From the NCBI RefSeq assembly GCF_033304615.1, contig NZ_CP129118.1:1546001-1610000 (forward strand): a DNA stretch of 64,000 bases. Reading direction: 5' to 3'. The translations under genes were made by a program, and so were the position numbers. Position 1 is the stretch's first letter. Each line of letters starts with the position of its first letter. This document shows positions 42,151 through 51,204 of the stretch, piece by piece. The notes under the pieces are model-generated. The model saw only the letters and a list, made by a program, of their open reading frames with translations. It was not told the origin of the DNA and did no database searches. Source of the DNA: Sporosarcina oncorhynchi (GTDB lineage Bacteria > Bacillota > Bacilli > Bacillales_A > Planococcaceae).

Positions 42151-42930
42151 ATGAAAAAAATATTGACATTAATCACCGTCTCAATCGCTACGGTAATTAT
42201 CTTATCTGCATGTGGCAGTTCTAAAAATAATTCCGCTGACAAAGATGTGCTTGTGATTGGAGTAGATGATAAATTTGCGCCAATGGGTTTTCGTGATGAA
42301 AACAATGAGTTAACGGGTTTTGACATTGACTATGCAAAAGCGGCAGCGGAGCATATGGGTATGACAGCTAAATTCCAACCGATCGATTGGAAAACGAAAG
42401 AAACTGAATTGAGCAGTGGACGCATCGATTTGATATGGAATGGTTATACGATTACGGAAGATCGAAAAGGAAAAGTTCTTTTCACAAAACCCTATTTGAA
42501 AAATGCACAAGTAGTTGCGACGTTAACTAATTCTGATATTGTGACGTTAAACGACTTAGGTGGAAAAAAGATTGGGCTACAAGGTCTTTCATCAGCATCA
42601 GATGCATTAAATGCCAATCCAATCCAATCGAAAGTGAAGACGGTCTCAGAGTATGCGGATAATGTTTTAGCGTTGACGGACTTGAAGGCGGGACGTGTTG
42701 ATGCGGTCGTTATCGATGAGGTCGTCATTGATTATTATATGTCCAAGCAGTATGGGATTTTTAAAGTGATTGATGAATCGTTAGCTCCTGAAGAGTATGG
42801 TGTCGGGGTCAAAAAAGGTAACGAGGACTTACTAAAAAAATTGCAAGCAGCTTTAGACAAAATGAATGAAGACGGTAGTGCAGCGACGATTTCAACGAAG
42901 TGGTTTGGTGAAGACAAAGTCGTGAAGTAA
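42151..42930 (+). CDS. Amino-acid ABC transporter substrate-binding lipoprotein
   Basis: A 259-residue periplasmic-type solute-binding protein: signal peptide with lipobox LSACGSS (Cys about 21), then the SBP3 family domain beginning VIGVDDKFAPMGFRDENNEL, with FDIDYAKAAAEHMG and RKGKVLFTKPYLKNAQ. It is a polar amino-acid binder (cystine or arginine-type not separable). RBS AAAGGAG. First gene of the ABC operon; a terminator-like hairpin follows it. Confidence 0.9.
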   Translation: MKKILTLITVSIATVIILSACGSSKNNSADKDVLVIGVDDKFAPMGFRDENNELTGFDIDYAKAAAEHMGMTAKFQPIDWKTKETELSSGRIDLIWNGYTITEDRKGKVLFTKPYLKNAQVVATLTNSDIVTLNDLGGKKIGLQGLSSASDALNANPIQSKVKTVSEYADNVLALTDLKAGRVDAVVIDEVVIDYYMSKQYGIFKVIDESLAPEEYGVGVKKGNEDLLKKLQAALDKMNEDGSAATISTKWFGEDKVVK

Positions 42931-42945
42931 ATAGGCTAGCATAAT

Positions 42946-42978
42946 GGGTTTTCATTATGAAAACCCGTTTTGCTTTTT
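42946..42978 (+). terminator. Internal terminator after the binding protein
   Basis: GGGTTTTC / GAAAACCC with a T-rich tail. It likely makes more binding protein than permease from the same operon. Confidence 0.7.
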
Positions 42979-42994
42979 AAAGGAGTTCGTATAG

Positions 42995-43654
42995 ATGACA
43001 ATAGATTATTTACTATCCATTTTAAAACCGATGTTGGAAGGAGCTCAGGCTACTGTTCTTCTATTCTTACTAGCTATCATTGTTTCGATTCCACTAGGTT
43101 TTGTTTTAACATTAGCTGTAAGAAGTGCGGTTAAACCAATGTCATGGCTCGCAAATGCGTATATTTACCTCATGCGTGGAACACCGTTATTGCTACAGCT
43201 TTTATTTATCGTTTTTGGCCTTCCGCTAATTCCGATCATTGGTGAGTTTCTCGTTTTAGATCGGTTTGTCGCAGCGACCATAGGATTTATCCTGAATTAT
43301 GCAGCATACTTTGCGGAAATTTTCCGTGGGGGTCTTCTTGCAATCGATAAAGGACAATATGAAGCTTCGAAAGTACTTGGACTGAATAAGTGGCAAACAA
43401 CGACACGGGTCGTATTGCCGCAAATGATCCGGATTGCATTGCCGTCAGTTGCGAATGAGTCGGTTACGTTAGTAAAAGATACAGCATTGCTTTATGCAGT
43501 CGCAGTACCTGAGTTACTGCATTTTGCTCAAACAGCTGTCAATCGTGATTTTACCGTCATTCCGTTTCTCATGGCGGGTGTGATCTATCTTCTCATCACT
43601 TTATGTTTGACTTTGTTCTTTAAGTGGTTTGAAAGACGACTACAATTCGATTAA
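42995..43654 (+). CDS. Amino-acid ABC transporter permease
   Basis: A 219-residue inner-membrane permease with five or six membrane segments. The family EAA motif is present as FRGGLLAIDKGQYEASKVLG, and LMRGTPLLLQLLFIVFGL is the conserved region after segment 2. AAAGGAG precedes ATG 42995. Second gene of the importer. Confidence 0.92.
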   Translation: MTIDYLLSILKPMLEGAQATVLLFLLAIIVSIPLGFVLTLAVRSAVKPMSWLANAYIYLMRGTPLLLQLLFIVFGLPLIPIIGEFLVLDRFVAATIGFILNYAAYFAEIFRGGLLAIDKGQYEASKVLGLNKWQTTTRVVLPQMIRIALPSVANESVTLVKDTALLYAVAVPELLHFAQTAVNRDFTVIPFLMAGVIYLLITLCLTLFFKWFERRLQFD

Positions 43655-43679
43655 TTTAAACCTCCAGGGAGTGATTTAT

Positions 43680-44429
43680 ATGGCGATTCTAGAAGTATCC
43701 AATTTAAAAAAATCATTTGGACCACTTGAAGTTTTAAAACAAATTAGCTTTGATGTGGACAAAAACGATGTCATCGCAGTTATTGGACCATCAGGCTCAG
43801 GGAAGAGCACGATGCTAAGAAGCTTAGTCCATTTAGAAGAAATTGATGGAGGTAGTATTGCAGTGGAAGGAGAATTCATTGTAAATAATGGCGTTTATTC
43901 GAAACCTCAGCAATTAAAACAAATCACATCTAAAATGGGAATGGTTTTTCAACATTTCAACTTATTCCCTCATTTAACCGTACTAGAAAATTTAGTACTG
44001 GCACCTAAACTTCTTAAGCAGGGAAGTACGACGGAACATCGGGAGCGTGGATTGGAATTATTAGCAAAGGTTGGTTTGGTAGATAAAGCGAATGTCTTAC
44101 CTGCAAACCTTTCAGGTGGACAGAAGCAACGAGTGGCTATCGCACGCGCATTAATGCGAAATCCAGACATATTATTGTTTGATGAGCCAACATCCGCGCT
44201 CGATCCAGAATTGACAGGTGAGGTGCTTCAGGTGATGAAGGATCTTGCACAAGCGTCTATGACAATGATTGTTGTCACGCATGAGATGGAGTTTGCAAGA
44301 GATGTCGCCAATAAAGCGATTTTTATGGACAATGGGGAAATTATTGAAATGGGTAGTCCAATTGAATTGTTGACGAATCCTCAAATGGAACGTACAAAAG
44401 CTTTCTTGCAGCGTACAATGCGAAATTAA
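43680..44429 (+). CDS. Amino-acid ABC transporter ATPase
   Basis: A 249-residue ATPase: Walker A GPSGSGKS, the Q-loop around MVFQHFNLFPHLTVLEN, signature LSGGQKQRV, Walker B ILLFDEPTSALDPE, switch His in VVTHEM. ATG 43680 is preceded by GGGAGTG. It begins 25 nt after the permease gene. This is the standard ATPase of polar amino-acid importers (GlnQ/TcyC type). Confidence 0.93.
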   Translation: MAILEVSNLKKSFGPLEVLKQISFDVDKNDVIAVIGPSGSGKSTMLRSLVHLEEIDGGSIAVEGEFIVNNGVYSKPQQLKQITSKMGMVFQHFNLFPHLTVLENLVLAPKLLKQGSTTEHRERGLELLAKVGLVDKANVLPANLSGGQKQRVAIARALMRNPDILLFDEPTSALDPELTGEVLQVMKDLAQASMTMIVVTHEMEFARDVANKAIFMDNGEIIEMGSPIELLTNPQMERTKAFLQRTMRN

Positions 44430-44460
44430 TGGAAGAACAAATGTATGGAAGAACAAATGT
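44429..44460 (+). repeat. Perfect 16-bp tandem repeat at the ATPase stop
   Basis: ATGGAAGAACAAATGT is present twice without gap, beginning at the last base of the TAA codon. A pure replication-slippage duplication in appearance. Confidence 0.8.
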
Positions 44461-44466
44461 GGTGAA

Positions 44467-44486
44467 AAGACTAGTCAACTAGTCTT
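44467..44486. repeat. Perfect 9-bp inverted repeat
   Basis: AAGACTAGT CA ACTAGTCTT. No T-run follows, so it may be a protein-binding site or a factor-dependent end of the ABC operon. Confidence 0.5.
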
Positions 44487-44620
44487 CTAATAAATGTATC
44501 CCGGCTGAAGACTTGTTCTTTGGCTTTTTGAATTTGACAACACTGTGAAGTTGACTATATTTAGATGGGAATATGGTACACTACAGAGTGATAGAGTGGA
44601 TAGAAAGGGATGTACTGCTT

Positions 44621-45178
44621 ATGAACAAAGGAACTGAAATACAATCAGGCAAGCCATTCAAGAAAAGAAACTATAAACCCGCAATCATTATCTTATCAGT
44701 TGTGTTAATAGGGGTTATTGGCTTACTCTCTGGGCGTAGGGGAGTCGAGGAATTCACTGCATTCGATATTACGATTCTTCCGATGATGAATGCCATATTT
44801 AACAGCTTTACATTTCTCTTTCTCGTAGGCGCATTAATCGCGATCAAGAAAAGGAATATTACTGTTCACCGGAAATTTATTTACGCTGCATTTTTCACGA
44901 CAACTCTGTTTCTCGTGACGTATGTTTCTTACCATTATTTAGCACCCTCCACTCCGTACGGAGGTTCCGGGTTATTAGCAGGCATCTACTATTTTGTATT
45001 ACTTACACATATTGTACTGGCTGCTGCAATCGTGCCGCTTGCTTTGACGAGTGTTGCCCGTGCGTGGAATCAAGAACATGAACGCCACAGGAAAATTGTC
45101 AGATGGACGATGCCAATCTGGTTATATGTCAGCTTTACCGGTGTCCTCGTTTATCTTATGATTTCTCCCTATTATTAA
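44621..45178 (+). CDS. ctaM: DUF420 protein (CtaM/YozB type)
   Basis: A 185-residue membrane protein with five segments. Conserved His residues lie in NITVHRKFIYAAFF, VSYHYLAPSTPYGG and LLTHIVLAAAIVPLA, the DUF420 pattern. In Staphylococcus, CtaM is required for maturation of haem-copper oxidases. I chose ATG 44621; the frame is open upstream to 44573. Its own terminator follows. It may support the ba3 or another oxidase. Confidence 0.85.
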   Translation: MNKGTEIQSGKPFKKRNYKPAIIILSVVLIGVIGLLSGRRGVEEFTAFDITILPMMNAIFNSFTFLFLVGALIAIKKRNITVHRKFIYAAFFTTTLFLVTYVSYHYLAPSTPYGGSGLLAGIYYFVLLTHIVLAAAIVPLALTSVARAWNQEHERHRKIVRWTMPIWLYVSFTGVLVYLMISPYY

Positions 45179-45180
45179 AT

Positions 45181-45219
45181 AGAAAAAGGCAGTCCCCATT
45201 TGCGGGACTGCCTTTTTCT
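45181..45219. terminator. Bidirectional terminator, ctaM / stress gene
   Basis: AGAAAAAGGCAGTCCC / GGGACTGCCTTTTTCT, a 16-bp stem. Confidence 0.9.
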
Positions 45220-45223
45220 TTCA

Positions 45224-45706
45224 TTATACGAGTGGTCTATCTGGATAATCCATGCGGTTATTGGGATTTCTATATTCACCATCGACCAATACAAGAATTT
45301 TTCCTTCATTGAAATATTCATTATAGCGATTTGCCTCTTCTTCAGGTATACCCATTCCAATTAATGCGCCAGCCAGACCACCGACGCCAGCTCCTGCAGC
45401 GGCACCTGTGATGCCTGCAACGATTGGTCCTGCTGCGATAATGGGTCCGATTCCTGGAATTGCTAAAGCGCCGATGCCGAGCAATACACCACCAAGCCCA
45501 CCAAGGACTCCTCCAGTTGCTGCTCCTGTAGCTGCACCATCAGCCGCGTGTGTACCTGTTTCTTCTTCGATATGGTTGACTTGATTGTGGTCTTTACTAA
45601 TTATTGATATATCTTCTGATGTGTATCCTTGTGTTTTCAATTCTTCAATTGCTTGTACCGCTTCTGCTTCCGTATGATAATAGCCTACTACGTGTCGTTG
45701 TACCAT
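45224..45706 (-). CDS. General stress protein, YflT domain
   Basis: A 160-residue protein. The N-terminal YflT (heat-induced stress protein) domain begins HVVGYYHTEAEAVQAIEELK with EDISIISKD; the middle is a Gly/Ala-rich hydrophobic stretch (about 60-125) that may insert in membrane or form glycine-zipper helices; the C-terminus has EYFNEGKILVLVDGE. AGGAGGCG precedes ATG 45706, and a matching sigma-B promoter lies 53 nt upstream. Confidence 0.85.
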   Translation of the reverse strand: MVQRHVVGYYHTEAEAVQAIEELKTQGYTSEDISIISKDHNQVNHIEEETGTHAADGAATGAATGGVLGGLGGVLLGIGALAIPGIGPIIAAGPIVAGITGAAAGAGVGGLAGALIGMGIPEEEANRYNEYFNEGKILVLVDGEYRNPNNRMDYPDRPLV

Positions 45707-45758
45707 TATAAAACGCCTCCTGAGTAATGTTAGTATTCTTCGATTGCTAGTATAGAGA

Positions 45759-45783
45759 ATACCCGTAGTGTTTAGTTTGAAAC
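45759..45783 (-). promoter_or_regulatory. Sigma-B promoter of the YflT-domain gene
   Basis: On the minus strand GTTTCA, a 13-nt spacer and GGGTAT. It matches the sigma-B consensus in spacing and -10, with one change in the -35. Confidence 0.75.
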
Positions 45784-45979
45784 ATTACGAATGTTACAAA
45801 TGATGTTGGTAGGACGGCTTATAAGTCTGAATGGCCAGTCGACGTTAGTATCTAATCCGGCAACAATTCCGAATCAGAAGGCAATAGAATGACGAATTAT
45901 TTGGGGATTCGGTTCATGATGTATAAGTGGTATACTTAAGGGCGAAAAAGAAATGATTCCATTGATATTGAGGTGTTTT

Positions 45980-47269
45980 ATGAAAAATGTACTTGGTGGC
46001 ATTCAATGGGCTGTCTTTCTGATTGCTTCATCCATAGCTGCACCCATTGCCATAGCGCATGTATTTGGCATGGATGCTGGAGAAACGACATTGTTCATCC
46101 AACGAACGATATTTGTTCTTGGAGCGGCATGTCTAATTCAGGCATTCATTGGACATAAACTTCCAATTAATGAAGGTCCTGCAGGATTATGGTGGGGGAT
46201 ATTCGTTGTGTACGCGGGAATGGTGGGAGTAATGTATCCAACGAGTTCGGATGCTTTACAAGCGCTTCAAAGCGGAATGCTCGTTAGCGGTGTCCTCTTT
46301 ATCATATTGGCTCTAACAGGAGTCATTAACAAAATGAAAACGTTATTCACGCCTGCGATCACTTTTACTTATTTGATGTTGCTCATCTTGCAATTAAGTG
46401 GCACGTTTTTAAAAGGAATGATAGGTGTAGACAGTGGCGATGATCGTATTGACAGTGTGTTGTTTTTTGGAAGTTTAGTAGTTATCTTTGTTACGTTCTT
46501 GACGATGAATCATAAGACACCTTGGATTTCGAGATATTCAGTGTTGTTATCGATTGCTGCCGGTTGGCTATTATTTTTAATCATCGGTAAAACTCATGCC
46601 ATCAAATTTGAGTCAGAAAATTTAATTCGTCTGCCTGATATGCTTGTATACGGAATACCTGTATGGGATACCGGTGTCGTAGTCACTGCTTCATTCATCA
46701 CATTATTGCTCATTGCAAACATGATGGCTTCCATCCGCGTCATGGAAAGTTTATTAAAGAAATCATTCGCAGTCACACCACCCGATCGAATGAAGCAAGG
46801 TTCAATTGCTTCAGGTGTGAATCATTTGCTCGCTGGGCTATTCTCTGCAATTGGACCAGTGCCGATTTCTGGAGCGGCAGGATTTGTAGGTGCTACACGG
46901 CTGTCCTCATTAAAACCGTTCATTATGGGCAGTATACTCATTATGGTCATGACACTATTTCCATCAATCATGTCCATATTTGCAGCTTTACCACCAGCAG
47001 TTGCTTATGCCGTCACTTTTGCGATTTTCACTAAAATGGTAGAAATGGCTTTCTTGGAGCTTGCAGGGGAGAGCCATCAGTTGAGGGCATATAAAACGGC
47101 GGCAATTGGATTGATGATAGGCGTAGGAATTATGTTCATTCCGCAAGAAAGCATGTCTGATTTGCCAAGGGCATTTTCAGCTGTTCTATCTAATGGGTTG
47201 ATAGTAGGTACTGTACTTGCAATTGTCGTTGAACAGTTTTTACTTTGGCGGGAGAGAAAAACGAATTGA
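45980..47269 (+). CDS. Nucleobase:cation symporter-2 type permease (YwdJ-like)
   Basis: A 429-residue membrane transporter with 12-14 segments. Family-like parts are INEGPAGLWWGIFVVYAG near the third segment and GLFSAIGPVPISGAAGFVG in the second half, which matches the NCS2 signature position; the NAT signature itself is weak. ATG 45980 follows GAGGTG; ATG 45953 is also in frame. Uracil or xanthine uptake is the family guess; no riboswitch is visible upstream. Confidence 0.8.
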   Translation: MKNVLGGIQWAVFLIASSIAAPIAIAHVFGMDAGETTLFIQRTIFVLGAACLIQAFIGHKLPINEGPAGLWWGIFVVYAGMVGVMYPTSSDALQALQSGMLVSGVLFIILALTGVINKMKTLFTPAITFTYLMLLILQLSGTFLKGMIGVDSGDDRIDSVLFFGSLVVIFVTFLTMNHKTPWISRYSVLLSIAAGWLLFLIIGKTHAIKFESENLIRLPDMLVYGIPVWDTGVVVTASFITLLLIANMMASIRVMESLLKKSFAVTPPDRMKQGSIASGVNHLLAGLFSAIGPVPISGAAGFVGATRLSSLKPFIMGSILIMVMTLFPSIMSIFAALPPAVAYAVTFAIFTKMVEMAFLELAGESHQLRAYKTAAIGLMIGVGIMFIPQESMSDLPRAFSAVLSNGLIVGTVLAIVVEQFLLWRERKTN

Positions 47270-47277
47270 AGCAAATG

Positions 47278-47317
47278 AAAAAGGACATTCAACACAAATG
47301 TGTTGAATGTCCTTTTT
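47278..47317. terminator. Bidirectional terminator, permease / selU
   Basis: AAAGGACATTCAACA / TGTTGAATGTCCTTT, a 15-bp stem. Confidence 0.9.
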
Positions 47318-47321
47318 GGAT

Positions 47322-48353
47322 TTAAAATGTCTTGATTAACTCAATCAGCTGTCCATACGCATCATCGATTGTATTCGCCTGAATAATCTTATTTTTTTCG
47401 CGTTGCTCATTTGTTGTCGAATATTTATAACGTGGATCATAGTAATGTTCAAGCAACAACTTGACAGCCTCATTAAAATTGTTCTCATCCAAGGCTATCT
47501 CAATTTCATTAGCAATCGGAACGTGAATTCTTTTTTTTATCATTTTAAAAGCGTCTATAAACTTGTCAGGTGATGTCTTTGGGTCGTAATCGTCTAGAAT
47601 AATCTTCACACGCTCTTCTACGGGAAGATGGATGAAAATTTGGACGCCATTCTCTTTTTTATCGTATAGAAAAGGGTGAACCAATACTTTTCCAATTCGT
47701 TTGCTTTCACCTTCGATAAAGACGAAAGGGCGATCATTCACTTTTTCAATTTCATGGAGCAACAGCGAGTCAAACTTTTTCTGATTATTAGGTTCGAGAC
47801 CGATTTGTCCGAAAATAGATCCGCGGTGTCCCGCGAGATTCTCCAAATCTATAACTGGATATCCATCCTTGGCGAGCTTATGCAGTAGAATTGTTTTCCC
47901 TGATCCTGTATAGCCGTTCAAGACAAACAGATCAGGTTTGAAAGTGGCGCTTTCTAATTCTTTTACAATCCATTGCCGATATGTACGAATCCCGCCACTT
48001 AGCCGGTTTGCATGGATGCCCATCAAGTCGAGAACAGTAGCTGCGGTTTTACTGCGCATGCCTCCACGCCAGCAAAATACAGTCATTGATGTGTCGATAT
48101 GCTTGAATTCTTCGATGAAAGTCGGCAGTTTCGCTGAAAAAATCTCCAAACCGCGTTTAGTTGCCACATCTTTGCTTACTTGCTTATAAAGTGTTCCGAT
48201 TTCTGCCCGCTCTTCGTCTGTGAAAACAGGAATATTAATGCTTCCTGGAATTGTTGATTCTTTGAACTCCGAAGGTGAACGGACATCGATTGTCGTGTGT
48301 GGTTCACGTTTTTTTTGCTCCAATAAATCATTTAACGTTATATCGCGGTACAT
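47322..48353 (-). CDS. selU: tRNA 2-selenouridine synthase (MnmH/YbbB)
   Basis: A 343-residue protein: an N-terminal rhodanese domain with the active Cys in FCWRGGMRSK (about residue 93) and a C-terminal P-loop domain with GYTGSGKT. It replaces sulfur of 2-thiouridine at the wobble position of Lys, Glu and Gln tRNAs by selenium, through a geranylated intermediate, using selenophosphate. It is 25 nt after selD in the same direction, so the donor and the user are one operon. Confidence 0.93.
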   Translation of the reverse strand: MYRDITLNDLLEQKKREPHTTIDVRSPSEFKESTIPGSINIPVFTDEERAEIGTLYKQVSKDVATKRGLEIFSAKLPTFIEEFKHIDTSMTVFCWRGGMRSKTAATVLDLMGIHANRLSGGIRTYRQWIVKELESATFKPDLFVLNGYTGSGKTILLHKLAKDGYPVIDLENLAGHRGSIFGQIGLEPNNQKKFDSLLLHEIEKVNDRPFVFIEGESKRIGKVLVHPFLYDKKENGVQIFIHLPVEERVKIILDDYDPKTSPDKFIDAFKMIKKRIHVPIANEIEIALDENNFNEAVKLLLEHYYDPRYKYSTTNEQREKNKIIQANTIDDAYGQLIELIKTF

Positions 48354-48378
48354 AGTTATTCACCTTCTAGTATAGGGA

Positions 48379-49434
48379 TCATTCTACAATAATTTTTCCT
48401 TGCGGTCCGTCAGTCACTTCTCCGATAACGGAAGCGTCAATGCCTTTTTCTTTGAGTTCGGCGACCATATTTTCGACTTGTTCACCTGAAATAGAGATGA
48501 GGAGGCCACCTGAAGTGACGGCGTCGCAAAGTATATAGCGGTCAATCTGGTCAAGATGTTCCGAATATGTTACGTCATCTGCTACATGGGCAAAATTGTT
48601 TTTCGTGCCGCCAGGGATTTTTCCTGCTTCAGCAAGTTCTTTTGTGCGAGGGAGTATTGGAACACGGTCTGCAACAATCGTTATGCACACATTACTTGCT
48701 TTCGCCATTTCAGTTGCATGGCCAAGCAGACCGAATCCTGTGACATCTGTCGCTGCGTGCACGTCATAGGCATACATTACTTCTGACGCTGTTTTGTTTA
48801 AAGTTGTCATAACTGAAGTAACATGTTGAATTTCTTCATTGGATAATAATCCATTTTTCAATGAAGTCGTATAAATACCTACACCAATCGGTTTGGTCAA
48901 GACGAGTTTATCCCCGATTTGAGCACCGGCATTCGTTCGGATTTTATCAGGATGTACTGTACCAGTAACTGCCAGTCCGAATTTTGGTTCTTGATCATCA
49001 ATCGAGTGACCACCAACAAGTGTTACACCCGCTTCAATCAATTTATCACCCGCACCTCGCAAAATAGCCGATAGGATACTTTTCTCCAAATTTGCAATTG
49101 GGAATGCAACGATATTAAGTGCAGTTATCGGTTTTCCGCCCATTGCATATACATCGCTAATAGCATTTGTCGCTGCAATTTGACCGAAATCATAGGGATC
49201 GTCGACGATCGGAGTGAAAAAATCAAGTGTTTGAACAATCGCAAGTTCATCATTCAATTTATAGACGCCCGCATCATCGCTTGTATCTAAACCGACTAAT
49301 AAGTTGGGGTCGTAGGGAGAAGGAGGAAGGGCACGTAAGACTTCCGATAAGTCTGCTGGTCCGATTTTACAGCCGCAACCCCCTTTCGTTGTCAATGTCG
49401 TTAGTTTTACAGATTGAGAATCAGAATTGTTCAT
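48379..49434 (-). CDS. selD: Selenide, water dikinase
   Basis: A 351-residue selenophosphate synthetase. The active-site Cys and Lys are in GGCGCKIGPADLSEVL (C20, C22, K23); it is a Cys-type and not a selenocysteine-type enzyme. GLDTSDDAGVYKL and VGGHSIDDQEPKFGL hold the metal-binding Asp residues and PURM-type fold motifs. It makes selenophosphate for selU. No selA, selB or selenocysteine tRNA gene lies in the window. Confidence 0.93.
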   Translation of the reverse strand: MNNSDSQSVKLTTLTTKGGCGCKIGPADLSEVLRALPPSPYDPNLLVGLDTSDDAGVYKLNDELAIVQTLDFFTPIVDDPYDFGQIAATNAISDVYAMGGKPITALNIVAFPIANLEKSILSAILRGAGDKLIEAGVTLVGGHSIDDQEPKFGLAVTGTVHPDKIRTNAGAQIGDKLVLTKPIGVGIYTTSLKNGLLSNEEIQHVTSVMTTLNKTASEVMYAYDVHAATDVTGFGLLGHATEMAKASNVCITIVADRVPILPRTKELAEAGKIPGGTKNNFAHVADDVTYSEHLDQIDRYILCDAVTSGGLLISISGEQVENMVAELKEKGIDASVIGEVTDGPQGKIIVE

Positions 49435-49637
49435 TTAGTGAACCGCCTTTCAAGCGTTTTAACATTATTTAGTGTACCACAACCTAAGTAGCAAGGGCAC
49501 TACGACGTTTTTTCATTAAACGTTTTGAGAGTTAGTCCTCCTATGTAAACCATATTTTCGGAACACTTCGACTGAAATTTGGAAATATACATGATACATT
49601 GGTAGAGAATAGCTATGAAAATTAAGGAGGTCATCAA

Positions 49638-51055
49638 ATGAAGATATTTTCAATGATTATTAACGGAAATGATGTAGGAAGTGAACTTCCGACAATTGAC
49701 GTCATCAATCCTTCAACCGGTGAAGCAATCGCTACAGTTCCAAACGGAGGTACGATCGAAGCTGAAAAAGCAGTTGACGCAGCATTCTTGGCATTTGATT
49801 CGTGGTCTGAACTTTCTGCGTATGAAAGAAGCTCCTATTTGATGAAATGGCATACCTTAATTGCCGAGCATACAGAAGAACTTGCGACAGTCATGACAGA
49901 AGAACAAGGCAAGCCGATGCAGGAGGCGAGAGGTGAAATCGGTTATGCGAACGGATTCATCTCTTTTTACGCAGAAGAGGCTAAACGTCTATATGGAGAA
50001 ACGATTCCGTCGAGCAGCTCTGACAAACGAATTATCATCCATAAACAACCTGTTGGCGTCACAGCTGTAATCACGCCATGGAATTTTCCTGCAGCGATGA
50101 TTACGCGAAAAGTTGGACCTGCTTTAGCAGCGGGTTGCACAGTTGTTATTAAACTGCAGGGGCAACACCTTTGACGGCTATTAAGTTGGTTCAGTTAGCA
50201 AAAGAGGCAGGCATTCCGGATGGTGTCATAAATGTTGTGACCGGTAAATCGGGTGAAATTGGTGACAGTTGGCTTCAAGATCCAAGAGTACGTAAATTGA
50301 CATTTACTGGTTCCACGGAAGTTGGCAAGGTATTGATGCGCGGGGCGGCGGATACAGTCAAAAAGATTTCGTTAGAGCTAGGAGGCCACGCTCCTGCAAT
50401 TGTAATGGCAGATGCACATATCGATAAAGCAGTTGATGGTGTTGTTGCTGCAAAATTCAGGAATGCTGGTCAAACATGCGTTTGTGCGAACCGGATTTAC
50501 GTTCATGAATCGATTGTTGACGAATTCTCGAAAAAGTTTGTTGAGCGTGTCAAGAAGATGAAAGTTGGTGATGGCAAAGAAGCGGGAGTTGCCATTGGAC
50601 CACTTATTGACAATGATGCTGTCCTGAAAGTGAAGAGCCATATTGACGACGCAAAAGAAAAGGGTGCTACAGTAGCTGTCGGTGGACAAACGAAAAGCGG
50701 CCTATTCTTTGAACCGACCGTTTTATTGAATGTAACCGATGAAATGATCTGTATGCACGAAGAAACTTTTGGACCCGTAGCACCGATTACTACTTTCAAG
50801 TCAGAAGAAGAAGTCCTGCATCGTGCCAATGATTCCATTTATGGATTGGCGGCCTATCTATTCACTGAAAACCTATCAACAGGCATACGTATGAGCGAGA
50901 AACTGGAATACGGAATCGTCGGTCTGAATGACGGCTTGCCATCCACTCCACAAGCACCGTTTGGAGGATTTAAACAGAGTGGACTTGGTAGAGAAGGCGG
51001 TCATCAGGGGATGGATGAATATATAGAAGTAAAATATATTTCTATAGGATTATAA
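49638..51055 (+). pseudogene. gabD: Succinate-semialdehyde dehydrogenase, frameshifted
   Basis: A full-length aldehyde dehydrogenase (about 472 residues) interrupted by a frameshift at about 50152. The first frame ends ALAAGCTVVIK then runs into a false LQGQHL and stops; the second frame continues from TPLTAIKLVQL. Around the break the expected AAACCTGCAGGGGCA has lost one C (AAACTGCAGGGG). Downstream the catalytic Glu (LELGGHAP) and Cys (GQTCVCANR) are intact. RBS AAGGAGG before ATG 49638 is excellent. It is either a recent mutation or a sequencing error; the enzyme would oxidise succinate semialdehyde to succinate. Confidence 0.85.
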
Positions 51056-51064
51056 GGTTTAGCT

Positions 51065-51104
51065 AGACATCCATTAAGTAATTATTGGATGTCTATTTTA
51101 ATTT
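51065..51104 (+). terminator. Terminator after the gabD locus
   Basis: AGACATCCA / TGGATGTCT with ATTTTAATTT. Confidence 0.7.
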
Positions 51105-51204
51105 ACATAATTTTAACCCTATTAAAATAGTAACTAAAAAACTATATATAGATTGATAAATAAATGGTAGACTTATAACGTCAACCTAGAAGGAGGGGGA
51201 ATAT

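Noticed and set aside
45830..45979. Purine riboswitch before the nucleobase permease
   Set aside because: Looked for because of the permease; no paired-loop pattern of that class could be found by eye.
46340..46360. cre-like ATGAAAACGTTATTCA inside the permease gene
   Set aside because: Fails at the conserved C and lies within coding sequence.
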